Positions 9,543-19,060 of a stretch of DNA of 64,000 nt are shown here, one piece after another. Within the stretch, counting starts at the first letter, position 1. Every line of letters starts with the position of its first letter. The position numbers were made by a program, and so were the translations under genes. Below the pieces are notes generated by a model. The model saw only the letters and a program-made list of their open reading frames with translations, did no database searches and was not told where the DNA came from. Origin of the DNA: Sphingobacteriales bacterium (GTDB lineage: Bacteria > Bacteroidota > Bacteroidia > Chitinophagales > UBA2359); assembly GCA_016706405.1 (NCBI GenBank), contig JADJJT010000003.1, forward strand, positions 372,001 through 436,000. The letters run 5' to 3'.

Positions 9543-12500
9543 CTATTTTTCATTTGCCATTGATTTTGATTTAAAATAACTGTTTAAGCCTTTTTGTCCA
9601 AAAAGGTAAAAAACTGCCGGTGTTACAAACATGTCTAATAATGTTGACGATAACAGTCCCCCCAGTATAACGGTTGCAACGGGGTATAATATTTCTTTTC
9701 CGGGTGCATGGGGGTCTAAAGTCAGCGGCACCAAAGCCAAAGCTGCCACCAACGCCGTCATTAAAACCGGTACCAAACGCTCTAACGAACCCCTAATTAT
9801 CATTTGTTTGCCAAAGGTTTCGCCCTCCTCTTCTATTAAGTGAATATAGTGCGATATCTTCATAATGCCATTGCGCGAGGCTATTCCGGTTAAGGTAATA
9901 AAACCCACCAAAGTAGCTATTGAAAAAATGCCACCTGTTAAAACTACTGCTATCACGCTTCCAACCAAGGCCAAGGGAATATTAAACATAATTTGCAAAA
10001 CGATGGGCACCGATTTGAAATAATGATAAAGTGCGATAAATATTCCAATTACGGCAAAAACAGCCATCCATATTATTAATTTTGAAGCCATTTTTTGCTG
10101 TTCGTATTGGCCGCCATAATGTAAATAATAGCCTTGTGGCAAATTAATCTTTTGTGCTATCTGGCTTTTAAGGTCCTCGACTGTGCTGCCTAAGTCGCGA
10201 CCTTGCACATTACAACTAACTGTAATTTTTCGTTGTGCGTTTTCGTGCGAGATACTGTTAATGGCGCTGGTATATTCAATATCGGCAATTTGGTGTAACG
10301 GAATTAGGTTTCCGGATGGTGCGTCTATAAGTGTATTGCGGACGGCTTCTATATTGGTGCGCTCTTGTTGGTTGGTGCGCAACAGTACATCAAACTGTTT
10401 TTGCCCATCGTAAATTTGCCCAACCACTTTGCCATTATAAAATATTTCGAGGTCTTGAGCTACTTTTCCGGCTTGTAAGCCATATCTTTTTAGGGCTTCA
10501 CGGTTTACTTTAATTAAAAGTTGTGGTACTAACACCTGTTTTTCAACTTGCACATCGGTTACGCCGGTTACGGGGGTAATTGTATGCGCTATTTGGTTGG
10601 CTATTTGCCGAAGTTCGGTAAGGTCGTTGCCAAACAATTTTATGGCTACCTGCGCGCGCACCCCCGACATTAAATGGTCAATACGGTGCGATATTGGCTG
10701 ACCTACATTTATGGTTATGCCTTTTAAAACGGATAATTCTTTGCGAATATGTGCTATGATTTCGTCTCGACTCCGGTTGTTAATAGTATCGTTGAGTTTA
10801 ACATCTATTTCTGAGCTGCTAACGGGTTCAACGTGTTCATCCAACTCTGCTCGTCCGGTGCGGCGGCTTGCAAAGGCTACTTCCGGAACCCGCATCATTA
10901 GCTTTTCGGCCATAGTGCCAATTTTGTCGCTTTCTTCTAAAGAGGTGCCCGATGGTGTAGTTACATTGATGGTAAATGAGCCTTCGTTGAAGGGTGGTAA
11001 AAACTCGGAGCCAAAAAATGGTATGACTGCAAGGGCAGCCGCTATTAAACATCCGGATAAAATTAAAATAAACTTGGGTCTGTTTAAACTCCAATTTAAT
11101 AGTTTAGTATTTTGCCGTTTAAGCCATCTTACCAAAAAGCCATCAGAGGTATGACTTTTAATAATATTTTTGTTCAACAAATACGAGCATAAAGCAGGTG
11201 TAACTGTTAACGATACTATTAACGAGGCCAAAATAGCTGTGATATAGGCAATACCTAAAGGCATAAATATACGCCCCTCGATGCCTTGCATATAAAATAA
11301 AGGTATAAATACTAATATTACAATGATGGTGGCGTAAACTATGGAGTTGCGCACCTCGCTACTGGCCTGATAAACCACTTGCAATACTGGTTTGGGATTT
11401 GGCGCTTGGTAATTTTCGCGCAATCGCCTGAAAACATTTTCAACGTCAACAATGGCATCGTCAACCAATTCGCCAATGGCAATGGCTAAACCGCCCAAGG
11501 TTAGGGTATTGATTGAAATATTAAACCATTTAAAAACCAAAGCAGTAATAACTAACGACAAGGGAATGGCCGTAAGCGTAATAGCGGTAGTGCGAAGATT
11601 AAGTAAAAATAAAAATAAAATAATAATTACCAATATAAATCCATCGCGAAGGGCTTCGACAACATTGTGTATGGCGTGTTCAATGAAGTATTTTTGTTGA
11701 AAAATATACGGGTTAAGTTTTACCCCCTGCGGCAATGAGGGCTCTAACTCGGCCAATGCGGTTTCAATTTGGTTGGTAAGCTCAACGGTATTGGCACTTG
11801 GCTGTTTTTCGATAGTTAAAATTACTGCTTTATGTGTATTTATACTGGCATCGCCGCGTTTTACTGCGCCACCAAAAACCACATCGGCAACTTGCGACAA
11901 TAGTACTGGAAGCCCATCTTTATTCGCAACTACGGTATTTTGCAAATCTTCAATATTAGTAGCGCGGGCAATATTGCGTATTAGCACCTCGCTGCCGTAG
12001 CTATCGTAAAAACCACCAGTCGTGTTTTGGTTGGTTAAGCCGATGGCTGCTTCCACATCATCAACGGTAATATTAAATTGTTTAAGCCTTGCCGACGAAA
12101 CGAGCACCTGGTATTGCAAACGCTCGCCCCCAATAGGTATAACCTGCGATACGCCTTTAATGGCCATAAGTCTCCTCCGGATGGTAAAATCGGCTAAAGT
12201 GCGCAACTCGGTTGAGCTAATTGTATCTGACCAAAGGCCTACCATCATTATTTGCCCCATGATAGACGATATTGGCCCCATAACAGGCGTAATTCCGGAG
12301 GGCAGTTGTACTGTTTGCAGCTTTTCGTTTACTAATTGTCGGGCGGTGTAAATATCGGTTCCCCAGTCAAATTCTACAAATACCATTCCTATACCTATGC
12401 TAGCATTGCTGCGCACATCTTCAACGCCTGTTGCGCCATTTAATGCTACTTCAACCGGCGTTATTATTTGAGTTTCAATCTCTTCGGGCGCCATGCCGTT

Positions 12501-12659
12501 GGCTTCTAAAAAAATGGTAACACGCGGACGATTAAGGTCGGGTAATACATCTACGGGCAGGCTTATAATGGTAACCACGCCATACACCAATAACAAGCAA
12601 GCCATTGCTAAAACCAACAGCCTATTTTGAAGGGCAAACCTTATGAGTGCATTTAACAT
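9543..12659 (-). CDS. CzcA/CusA-type heavy-metal RND efflux pump
   Basis: Inner-membrane proton-driven pump of the heavy-metal-efflux RND class, 1038 residues (family about 1020-1050). It has the N-terminal membrane helix at 13-33, two periplasmic porter regions, the helix cluster at about 335-540 and the repeat cluster at about 860-1015. The proton-relay motif in helix 4 reads GELVDDAIVDVENV, the CzcA/CusA signature, and APEEIE(T)QIxxPVE is typical of the porter domain. Metal specificity cannot be assigned. No membrane-fusion partner (CzcB) or outer-membrane channel (CzcC) lies on either side, so this is an orphan pump gene. Confidence 0.93.
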   Translation of the reverse strand: MLNALIRFALQNRLLVLAMACLLLVYGVVTIISLPVDVLPDLNRPRVTIFLEANGMAPEEIETQIITPVEVALNGATGVEDVRSNASIGIGMVFVEFDWGTDIYTARQLVNEKLQTVQLPSGITPVMGPISSIMGQIMMVGLWSDTISSTELRTLADFTIRRRLMAIKGVSQVIPIGGERLQYQVLVSSARLKQFNITVDDVEAAIGLTNQNTTGGFYDSYGSEVLIRNIARATNIEDLQNTVVANKDGLPVLLSQVADVVFGGAVKRGDASINTHKAVILTIEKQPSANTVELTNQIETALAELEPSLPQGVKLNPYIFQQKYFIEHAIHNVVEALRDGFILVIIILFLFLLNLRTTAITLTAIPLSLVITALVFKWFNISINTLTLGGLAIAIGELVDDAIVDVENVFRRLRENYQAPNPKPVLQVVYQASSEVRNSIVYATIIVILVFIPLFYMQGIEGRIFMPLGIAYITAILASLIVSLTVTPALCSYLLNKNIIKSHTSDGFLVRWLKRQNTKLLNWSLNRPKFILILSGCLIAAALAVIPFFGSEFLPPFNEGSFTINVTTPSGTSLEESDKIGTMAEKLMMRVPEVAFASRRTGRAELDEHVEPVSSSEIDVKLNDTINNRSRDEIIAHIRKELSVLKGITINVGQPISHRIDHLMSGVRAQVAIKLFGNDLTELRQIANQIAHTITPVTGVTDVQVEKQVLVPQLLIKVNREALKRYGLQAGKVAQDLEIFYNGKVVGQIYDGQKQFDVLLRTNQQERTNIEAVRNTLIDAPSGNLIPLHQIADIEYTSAINSISHENAQRKITVSCNVQGRDLGSTVEDLKSQIAQKINLPQGYYLHYGGQYEQQKMASKLIIWMAVFAVIGIFIALYHYFKSVPIVLQIMFNIPLALVGSVIAVVLTGGIFSIATLVGFITLTGIASRNGIMKISHYIHLIEEEGETFGKQMIIRGSLERLVPVLMTALVAALALVPLTLDPHAPGKEILYPVATVILGGLLSSTLLDMFVTPAVFYLFGQKGLNSYFKSKSMANEK

Positions 12660-12940
12660 ATTGCTTGTATTGGGTTTGATTTAAGGCAATATAAATCAAT
12701 AAAACAACGCGAGAAGATTTTACTATTTGAACCTGTCATTTTGCCCCACTTAAAGCGTTGTTAAATTTATTGCCATCTTATTACTGTTTGCAAATTATAT
12801 TATCTAAACACAAAGGTAATTTGTTTGTTGATGTAGCACCTTATAAAATTAATAGGTTGTGTTTAAAAAAAGCATTTTTTAATGCAACAAAGTTGTTATT
12901 TATATTGCGTGCCCATAGCCTTAAACGAAAAATAACAGGC
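12660..12940. other. Spacer with no supported gene
   Basis: AT-rich spacer upstream of the RND pump start. A 70-codon plus-strand frame beginning at 12758 has no family resemblance and a biased composition, and I do not accept it. Any pump promoter should be here, but no convincing -33/-7 pair was found. Confidence 0.5.
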
Positions 12941-12984
12941 AATAAAAAAACGCAACAACATAACAAATGAAGTTGTTGCGTTTT
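12941..12984 (-). terminator. Rho-independent terminator after the TPR gene
   Basis: A perfect 13-bp stem (12947-12959 with 12972-12984, core CGCAACAAC/GTTGTTGCG) around a 12-nt loop. On the minus strand it is followed by a T-rich tract. It lies about 40 bp beyond the stop of the minus-strand TPR gene. The stem arms are flanked by A and T runs, so it could also work on the plus strand. Confidence 0.75.
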
Positions 12985-13023
12985 GTAAAGGAGCAGCTAT
13001 TTGCCTATTTATTTTTTTTATTA

Positions 13024-13779
13024 TTATTGCCCAGCTTCGGCACGCGAAAGGTATTTATCGGCATCGCGGGCTTGGGGGCTGTCGGGGTATTGGTCGCGAA
13101 TTTGTTTGTAAGCAGAGGCAGCACCCGATTTATCCCCTTGACGCTCCATTAAAATGCCCGATTTTAGCAAATACATGGGGGTCGAGAAGTCGTTTCGGCT
13201 ATTATTAGCTGCACTTTTGTAATATTGCAATGCTTTCGCGGGGTTGTCTAACTCTAAATAAGCATCGCCGGTAGCGCCCAAAGCCATTGAGCTAACAACT
13301 TCATCGTTACCGCTAAACTTGCCTAAATATTTTATGGCATCTTCGTATTGACCCATATTGAGATAACAAATTCCGGCATAATATTCGGCCAAATTGACTG
13401 CTTTAGTCCAACCATTATTCGACTCAATTACACCTAAAAATCCGGGATTTTCGCCGTCGCCTTCCAAAGCAAGTTTAAAACTGTCTTTTTCAAAATAAAT
13501 CTGTGCAGGGTACATCTCTTCCATTGCTGCCTGTTCTTGGCTTGGTAAGTAAATGTTTTTAACCGCCAAATACAAGGCTAAAATTGTCAAACCTACGCCC
13601 AAAACTATCAAGATTTGCTTTTTGTACAATTCAAAAAACTTTTCTGCACGCGAATATTGAGTTGAAATATCGAATTCCTGGTCTAAAAAAGTTTTTTCCC
13701 GTTTTTGGCTTTGCAATTCTTCTTGGGTAGAATCGTTATTTTTATTTTTTAATTTATTGTTAGGTATTGTACGAGCCAT
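13024..13779 (-). CDS. Membrane-anchored TPR protein
   Basis: A 251-residue protein with a charged N-terminus (1-50), one membrane helix (about 54-72, LIVLGVGLTILALYLAV) and a C-terminal extracytoplasmic region with three or four TPR units (about 120-245; for example AGICYLNMGQYEDAIKYLGKF and GDAYLELDNPAKALQYYKSA). The topology resembles YfgM/BamD-like scaffold proteins. It is a common single-copy protein in Bacteroidota without an established role. A terminator follows directly. Confidence 0.8.
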   Translation of the reverse strand: MARTIPNNKLKNKNNDSTQEELQSQKREKTFLDQEFDISTQYSRAEKFFELYKKQILIVLGVGLTILALYLAVKNIYLPSQEQAAMEEMYPAQIYFEKDSFKLALEGDGENPGFLGVIESNNGWTKAVNLAEYYAGICYLNMGQYEDAIKYLGKFSGNDEVVSSMALGATGDAYLELDNPAKALQYYKSAANNSRNDFSTPMYLLKSGILMERQGDKSGAASAYKQIRDQYPDSPQARDADKYLSRAEAGQ

Positions 13780-13882
13780 AATTAATTTAATTAATGTTTA
13801 TACTTATGGTTAATTAAGTTTTTTTGTTTGTAATTTTTGAATTATTAATATTTGAATTAAGAACAAGACAGATTAGTTAAGA

Positions 13883-14899
13883 TTAGTCTTTAAGAAACGG
13901 ATACGAATTATCTTCGTACATGTCTTCATAAATATCTTCCGGATTGGGGAATGGTGATTCCTCGGCAAAGACAACCGCCGCTGCAATTTCCTCATTTATT
14001 TTTTTCCGGATGGCTTTCAACTCGTCTTCGGTAGCTAAATTATTTTGCAACATTGTTGAAGCTGTTGTTTCAATGGGGTCAAGTTCGCGGTAGGCTTCTA
14101 ACTCTTCGCGGGTTCGGTATTTTCCGGCGTCGCTAACCGAGTGGCCTTGGTAACGGTAAGTTTTAATTTCTAAAAAAGTAGGGCCTTGGCCTTCGCGTGC
14201 GCGCTCGGTAGCCTCTAAAATAGCTTCATGCACATCTTCGCAGCGCATACCGTTTACCTGAAAACTGGGCATATCAAAGGCCTGACCAATGGTATATAGT
14301 TCGCGAACATTCGATGACCTTTGCACTGATGTACCCATAGCATAGCCATTATTTTCGCAAACATATACTACCGGAATTTTCCAAAGCATGGCCATATTCC
14401 ACGACTCGTATAAAGCACCTTGTCGTATAGCGCCGTCTCCAAATAAAGTGATGCAAACTTTACCTGTATTTTTATACTTTTGGGCAAAGCCTAAACCTGT
14501 ACCCATTGGAATTTGAGCACCTACAATGCCATGCCCGCCATAAAAATGGTGTTCACTGCTAAAAAAGTGCATTGAGCCACCTTTCCCTTTGGCGCAGCCT
14601 GTTGTTTTGCCAAACAACTCGGCCATACAAGACTTAGCACTAACACCCCTAGCCAAGGCTAATCCGTGGTCGCGATAGGCCGTAATAATCGGGTCGTCGC
14701 TATGCGTTGCCGAAATTATGCCACTCGATACAGCCTCTTGACCATTATAAACGTGGCAAAATCCTCTGATTTTTTGTTCGTTTTTGTAGAGTTTAAGGGT
14801 TACGTCTTCAAAGGCGCGTTGCAAATACATCGACTCATACCATCGCAAATAGGTTTCGCGGGGGTATAAATCTGTATTGAAGGGTGGCGATTGGTCCAT
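13883..14899 (-). CDS. pdhA: Pyruvate dehydrogenase E1 component, alpha subunit
   Basis: Thiamine-diphosphate-dependent decarboxylating subunit of the pyruvate dehydrogenase complex. At 338 residues it matches heterotetrameric E1 alpha. The ThDP motif runs from GDG (154-156) to NN (183-184), and the loop with YRYQGHSVSD is the conserved active-site/phosphorylation-loop region. The beta subunit is encoded separately at 39712-40695. A branched-chain 2-oxoacid E1 is a less likely alternative, given the close match of FYGGHGIVGAQIP to PDH alpha. Confidence 0.94.
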   Translation of the reverse strand: MDQSPPFNTDLYPRETYLRWYESMYLQRAFEDVTLKLYKNEQKIRGFCHVYNGQEAVSSGIISATHSDDPIITAYRDHGLALARGVSAKSCMAELFGKTTGCAKGKGGSMHFFSSEHHFYGGHGIVGAQIPMGTGLGFAQKYKNTGKVCITLFGDGAIRQGALYESWNMAMLWKIPVVYVCENNGYAMGTSVQRSSNVRELYTIGQAFDMPSFQVNGMRCEDVHEAILEATERAREGQGPTFLEIKTYRYQGHSVSDAGKYRTREELEAYRELDPIETTASTMLQNNLATEDELKAIRKKINEEIAAAVVFAEESPFPNPEDIYEDMYEDNSYPFLKD

Positions 14900-14940
14900 G
14901 CTACTTATTTAAAAATATGGCAAGCGTTTAAAATAGTGGG

Positions 14941-14948
14941 CAAAGGTA
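14941..14948 (-). promoter_or_regulatory. -7 element TACCTTTG for pdhA
   Basis: The minus strand reads TACCTTTG, 42 bp before the pdhA ATG, matching TAnnTTTG. The -33 box is unclear. Confidence 0.55.
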
Positions 14949-15121
14949 CGAAGGTTTTGGCTTTTTTAGTAACTTATTAAGAATTAAAAATTGAAAATTA
15001 TCAATTTCCTTTGAGTAGTATTGTAATTTGTTGAATTGACAAGACAATTGGGTGGTGTAGCTGAAACCGAGTAGCTATGCGCGGGGTTTATATAACTAAA
15101 CCAAATAATTTTGCCTGCCTT

Positions 15122-15863
15122 TAGTATAAACTATCAACGCTGGGCAAATTGTATCTTCAGTTCGATGCCAACCACAGACGACCCACTTTTAACGATTTAT
15201 ACTGGCAACCGGGCGGCAACACGCAGTTGCAACCCGAAAAAAGCTGGGGTTTAGCACTTAGAGGGCAAAATAAAAGGCTAAATATTAACTCAAAACTGCA
15301 TTTGCAGGTTTCGGCAAAAACCTATTACCGACAAATTAATAATTGGATTCAATGGATACCTAATCCACAGGGCGTATGGTCGCCCCGAAACGTGAAAAGC
15401 GTTGCCAATTACGGGGGCATGGCTTGGTTAGAATCCAGCTTCGAGCAGGGCAAAGGGTGGGTTTTTTCCGGATTTTTTAGCCTTTCGGCAACAAAAACCT
15501 TTACGACCAAAAGTAGTATTGCCAACGATGCCTCGTTGTACAAACAACAAATTTACGTGCCTGTTTTTCAAACAGAGGCAAGGATTCGCTACCAAACCCC
15601 AAACTGGTATATACAAATTGAAGTACCCTACACCTCAAAACGTTATATTTCAAGCGACCATAGCAACCATTTGCCGGTTTTTTTTACTGCATTTGTATAG
15701 CGGTTATGTGTTGCCAGTAAAAAACCGTAGTTTTACCTTCGAATTGGCACTGTATAACCTGTTAAACCAATATTACGAGTTGAGTGCCACCAAACCCATG
15801 CCTCAACGCTATGTGCAGTTGGGTGTTCAATATCAATTTTTAGCACCTCTTTTTGCAAATTAA
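15122..15863 (+). pseudogene. TonB-dependent receptor C-terminal remnant, frameshifted
   Basis: The last quarter of a TonB-dependent outer-membrane receptor barrel. The frame begins directly after a stop at 15122-15124 and reads into NHRRPTFNDLYWQPGGN, a strand motif conserved in BtuB-like receptors. It runs to about 15680, where the frame must change at a T8 run (15678-15685). With one T fewer the reading continues as LPVFLLHLYSGY and on to ALYNLLNQYYELSATKP and a C-terminal barrel strand ending QFLAPLFAN. The plug and most of the barrel are missing, and the 220 bp upstream hold no matching frames, so this is a relic even if the T8 run is a sequencing error. Confidence 0.85.
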
Positions 15864-15865
15864 CC

Positions 15866-17425
15866 ATGATAAAAAGGGTTATTTTTGAGGCTACTCCCCC
15901 GCAGGCAGCCAATAAAATGGAATGTAAAGAATTAGCCATTAAGGCCTCCGGATATAAAAACGAGGAAGTAAAGCACGTTCATTTTATCCGGAAAAGTTTA
16001 GACGCTCGCAGCAGGCATCGGGCAAAATATATTTTTCAGGCCGATGTTTATATCAACGAGCCTTTTGTTATTCAGCCCGCTGTTGGCAGCACCTACAAAA
16101 TGGCAACAGCGCAATCAAAAAAAGTGATTATTGTAGGCGCAGGCCCGGCCGGATATTTTGCTGCCCTCGAACTTTTGTCGCTGGGTTTTAAGCCCATTAT
16201 TTTTGACCGCGGCAAAGATGTTCAGGCGCGCCGCCGCGATTTACGGGCTATTCAGCAGTTTTCAATAGTAAATCCAAACTCAAATTATTGTTTTGGCGAG
16301 GGCGGCGCAGGTGCTTACAGCGATGGGAAACTTTACACCCGCTCGACCAAGCGCGGCAGTATTGAAAAAAGTTTGAAAATTTTAGTCGAGCATGGGGCAA
16401 ATCCGGATATTTTGGTAGAAGCGCACCCTCATATCGGCTCAAACAAATTGCCAAAAATTGTAGCTAATATGCGGGCAACTATTGAGGTGTTTGGTGGCGA
16501 AGTCCATTTTAACAGTTGGGTGAACGATTATATTATACAAAACGGCAAAATAAAAGGAGTGGTGGTAAATGGCCAAGATGAGGTTTTTGCCGATGCCGTA
16601 ATTTTAGCTACCGGACATTCGGCGCGAGATGTGTTTTACCGCTTGCAGGCATTAAGTGTGGCCTTAGAAGCCAAACCCTTTGCCTTGGGCGTGCGCGTAG
16701 AGCATCCGCAGGCATTAATTGACGAGCTGCAGTACCACCAAGCCCAGCGCGGCGATTATTTGCCCGCTGCCTCGTATAATTTAACCTGTCAAAGTTTGGG
16801 GCGAGGTGTTTTTTCGTTTTGTATGTGCCCCGGAGGCTTAATAGTGCCCGCCGCAACTGCCCCCGGCGAATTAGTAGTGAACGGTATGAGCATGTCGCGG
16901 CGCGACTCGGCGTATGCCAATTCGGGTATTGCTGTTGAGGTACAATTGGCCGATTTAGCAAATTACCAGCAGCACGGGGCCTTAGCGGCCTTAGCTTTTC
17001 AGGCGGCAGTTGAGCAAAAAATGTTTACCTCTGGAAACGGCAGCCAGCAAGCCCCTTGCCAACGCCTCCCCGATTTTGTTATGGGGCGTTTATCGGCAAC
17101 TTTAAACCATACTTCGTATATTCCAGACGTGTTTGCAGCGCCATTACATCAATTGATGCCTAATTTTATAGTAAAAAGATTACAAGCCGCTTTTGTTCAT
17201 TTTGGCAAACAAATGCCCGGTTATTTTAGCGAGGCGGGGCAAATTGTGGCGCCCGAGTCGCGCACAAGTTCGCCGGTGCGCCTACCAAGGCTGGCGCAAA
17301 CCTTGCAGCACCCACAAATTGCAGGGCTTTACCCCTGCGGCGAAGGAGCGGGTTATGCAGGTGGTATTTTATCGGCGGCAATGGATGGGCAACGGGTAGC
17401 GCAAGCTATTGGCATGGCCTTGTAG
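15866..17425 (+). CDS. FAD-dependent dehydrogenase (COG2509-like)
   Basis: A 519-residue flavoprotein. Residues 1-85 form a small N-terminal domain typical of this family. The Rossmann FAD-binding motif VIIVGAGPAGYFAALE begins near 93, with the FDRG acidic end of the second strand. Later landmarks are CFGEGGAGAYSDGKLYTR, ILATGHSARDVF, and the C-terminal FAD contact GLYPCGEGAGYAGGI. Close relatives are annotated only as NAD(FAD)-utilising dehydrogenases of unknown substrate. It starts 2 bp after the TonB-receptor remnant. Confidence 0.88.
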   Translation: MIKRVIFEATPPQAANKMECKELAIKASGYKNEEVKHVHFIRKSLDARSRHRAKYIFQADVYINEPFVIQPAVGSTYKMATAQSKKVIIVGAGPAGYFAALELLSLGFKPIIFDRGKDVQARRRDLRAIQQFSIVNPNSNYCFGEGGAGAYSDGKLYTRSTKRGSIEKSLKILVEHGANPDILVEAHPHIGSNKLPKIVANMRATIEVFGGEVHFNSWVNDYIIQNGKIKGVVVNGQDEVFADAVILATGHSARDVFYRLQALSVALEAKPFALGVRVEHPQALIDELQYHQAQRGDYLPAASYNLTCQSLGRGVFSFCMCPGGLIVPAATAPGELVVNGMSMSRRDSAYANSGIAVEVQLADLANYQQHGALAALAFQAAVEQKMFTSGNGSQQAPCQRLPDFVMGRLSATLNHTSYIPDVFAAPLHQLMPNFIVKRLQAAFVHFGKQMPGYFSEAGQIVAPESRTSSPVRLPRLAQTLQHPQIAGLYPCGEGAGYAGGILSAAMDGQRVAQAIGMAL

Positions 17426-17450
17426 CGAGGCTTATTTTCAAACAAGTTTT

Positions 17451-18188
17451 CTATTGTTTTATGAATGGCAATACGGTTTTACCATTTGTATCGAGTAATT
17501 CAATCCAATAATAGCCATTTGCCAATTGGGTTATATTAATGTTGAAGCTGGCATTAATCGCCTGCTGAACTGTGGCACCATAGGCATTTATGATGGTATA
17601 GTTTATGGCAGGTGTATCATATTTTCCGGATACTTCTAAAACATTGTTAACTATTTGATTTGTTAAGTGCCAGGTTTTATTGGTATTTTTTTCTGCTGGT
17701 ATAGGTAACGCGCATAAATCCTTTTTTTGAAGAACTAGGTCATTTGCAATTAAAGAAACATCAGAAGAGATATTAAGCGTAGTAGTTGTTGGCTTAATGT
17801 TGGAAGTTGGTATTATTACATCAGAAACAAGGAAATCGCAAGGGGCACTTATACACGAGGGCGATATCCAGTTTTCGTGCGCATATAAAATATCGGAGTT
17901 CCCAAAATTCCCATTTCCCAAGCTACCTGTGTAAATAAATCCTGTTGAGCTTATGGCCAGAATGCTATTTTTTGAACTAAAGGGCAAATTATCATCTCCA
18001 TTACTACCCAAATGCCTACTGTTTATTATTGTGCCATAAGAAGCTACCCTAAGAAGGAACAAATCAAAAAAGTCTGAATAGCTTCCGGAGGTACAGGTTG
18101 CAGTTCTGCCACTAAGCAATAAATTATTTTCTTTATCGAGTGTTATAGATTCAACAAAATCGTCATGATTACCGCCAATAGCTCTTGC
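17451..18188 (-). pseudogene. T9SS cargo protein, 3' part after an in-frame TGA
   Basis: This is in the same frame as the 18189-19031 ORF and continues it directly past a TGA at 18189-18191. Reading through gives YII-(stop)-ARAIGGNHDDF, where relatives of these repeat proteins usually have Trp, so the change is probably TGG to TGA. The stretch continues the kelch/beta-propeller-like repeats and ends with a type A T9SS sorting domain (about the last 75 residues, ending GYYWIELLDTNGKTVLPF). It would be translated only with read-through or from an internal start near 18119. Confidence 0.75.
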
Positions 18189-19031
18189 TCAAATAATATA
18201 GCCACTACTATTAAGCTTAGCAATAAATACATCAAACCCACCCGCTCCGAAAGATGTAGTATGCCCTACTACATACCACTCATTAGTTGGTGTTTTTACC
18301 AGAGTACGGGCGTGGTCTTCCTCGTTGCCGACAATTAGTTTTGCGGTTATAAGATTACCGTTAGTTGCATCTATTTCAGCAAATAATATCTCAGGCTTTT
18401 TGGGCTTAGTGTTATAATAAGTTCCAGTTATCATAATATTGCCGTTGGCGGCAAATTCCATATCAAAACAGCTATTATCGAGGGTAGTACCAAAAACATT
18501 ACTCCATAGTACTGTACCCGTTGCATCTATATTTAATAAATAAACATCCCTTGCGCCCATACCATGCGTTGTTGAGCCACCTAAAATAATACTGCCGTCG
18601 GGTTTTTCGAGCAAGTCAAAACCTCTCTCAAGAGTGGTGTTAGTACCGTATAGTTTGGCAAAATCAAGGTCTAAATTGGGTTTCCATTTAACAAATAGTA
18701 AATCCTCCTCGGTGCTTCCGGATCCGCTAGTGCCTACTCCGGCGTAGCCTCCGTCTGCAGTTTTTATTATGTTGCGAAGGAATTCGTTTTTGTTAGCCGT
18801 ACCATAGGTTTTGGCAAAAATTGTGTTCCCCCAAAACATTTTTACAAGTAATATATCTTCTTGGCCTTCGCCAAAACTTTTTGTACTTGCATTTAGCAAA
18901 TAAGTGTTTGAGCCAAGGAGTAGAAGTCCTCTTCCGGCATCATTTTGGCTGCCTCCTAAATCAAAGGTTTGACTTTTAGTAATAGTTAAAACATTAAAAG
19001 TCAATAGTAAGATAAGAAATAATTTTTTCAT
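18189..19031 (-). CDS. Secreted repeat protein, 5' part, ends at in-frame TGA
   Basis: A 280-residue ORF with a signal peptide (1-20, ending TKSQ). Several repeats contain GGY.GVGT, GSIILGGST and NIMITGTY motifs spaced about 50 residues apart, typical of SBBP-like or beta-propeller repeats in Bacteroidota adhesins. The natural product would be about 526 residues, including the T9SS sorting domain encoded after the stop. As it stands, the truncated product would be exported by Sec but lack the signal for outer-membrane translocation. Confidence 0.75.
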   Translation of the reverse strand: MKKLFLILLLTFNVLTITKSQTFDLGGSQNDAGRGLLLLGSNTYLLNASTKSFGEGQEDILLVKMFWGNTIFAKTYGTANKNEFLRNIIKTADGGYAGVGTSGSGSTEEDLLFVKWKPNLDLDFAKLYGTNTTLERGFDLLEKPDGSIILGGSTTHGMGARDVYLLNIDATGTVLWSNVFGTTLDNSCFDMEFAANGNIMITGTYYNTKPKKPEILFAEIDATNGNLITAKLIVGNEEDHARTLVKTPTNEWYVVGHTTSFGAGGFDVFIAKLNSSGYII

Positions 19032-19060
19032 ATAGAGGTATTTTTATTAATGAACAATTG

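Noticed and set aside
12758..12970. 70-codon plus-strand frame in a spacer
   Set aside because: No family resemblance, and its end overlaps the terminator hairpin.
18189..18191. Selenocysteine at the in-frame TGA
   Set aside because: Trp fits the context, no SECIS-like hairpin was seen directly downstream and these secreted repeat proteins are not selenoproteins; the Cys-type FdhA also gives no support for selenium use.
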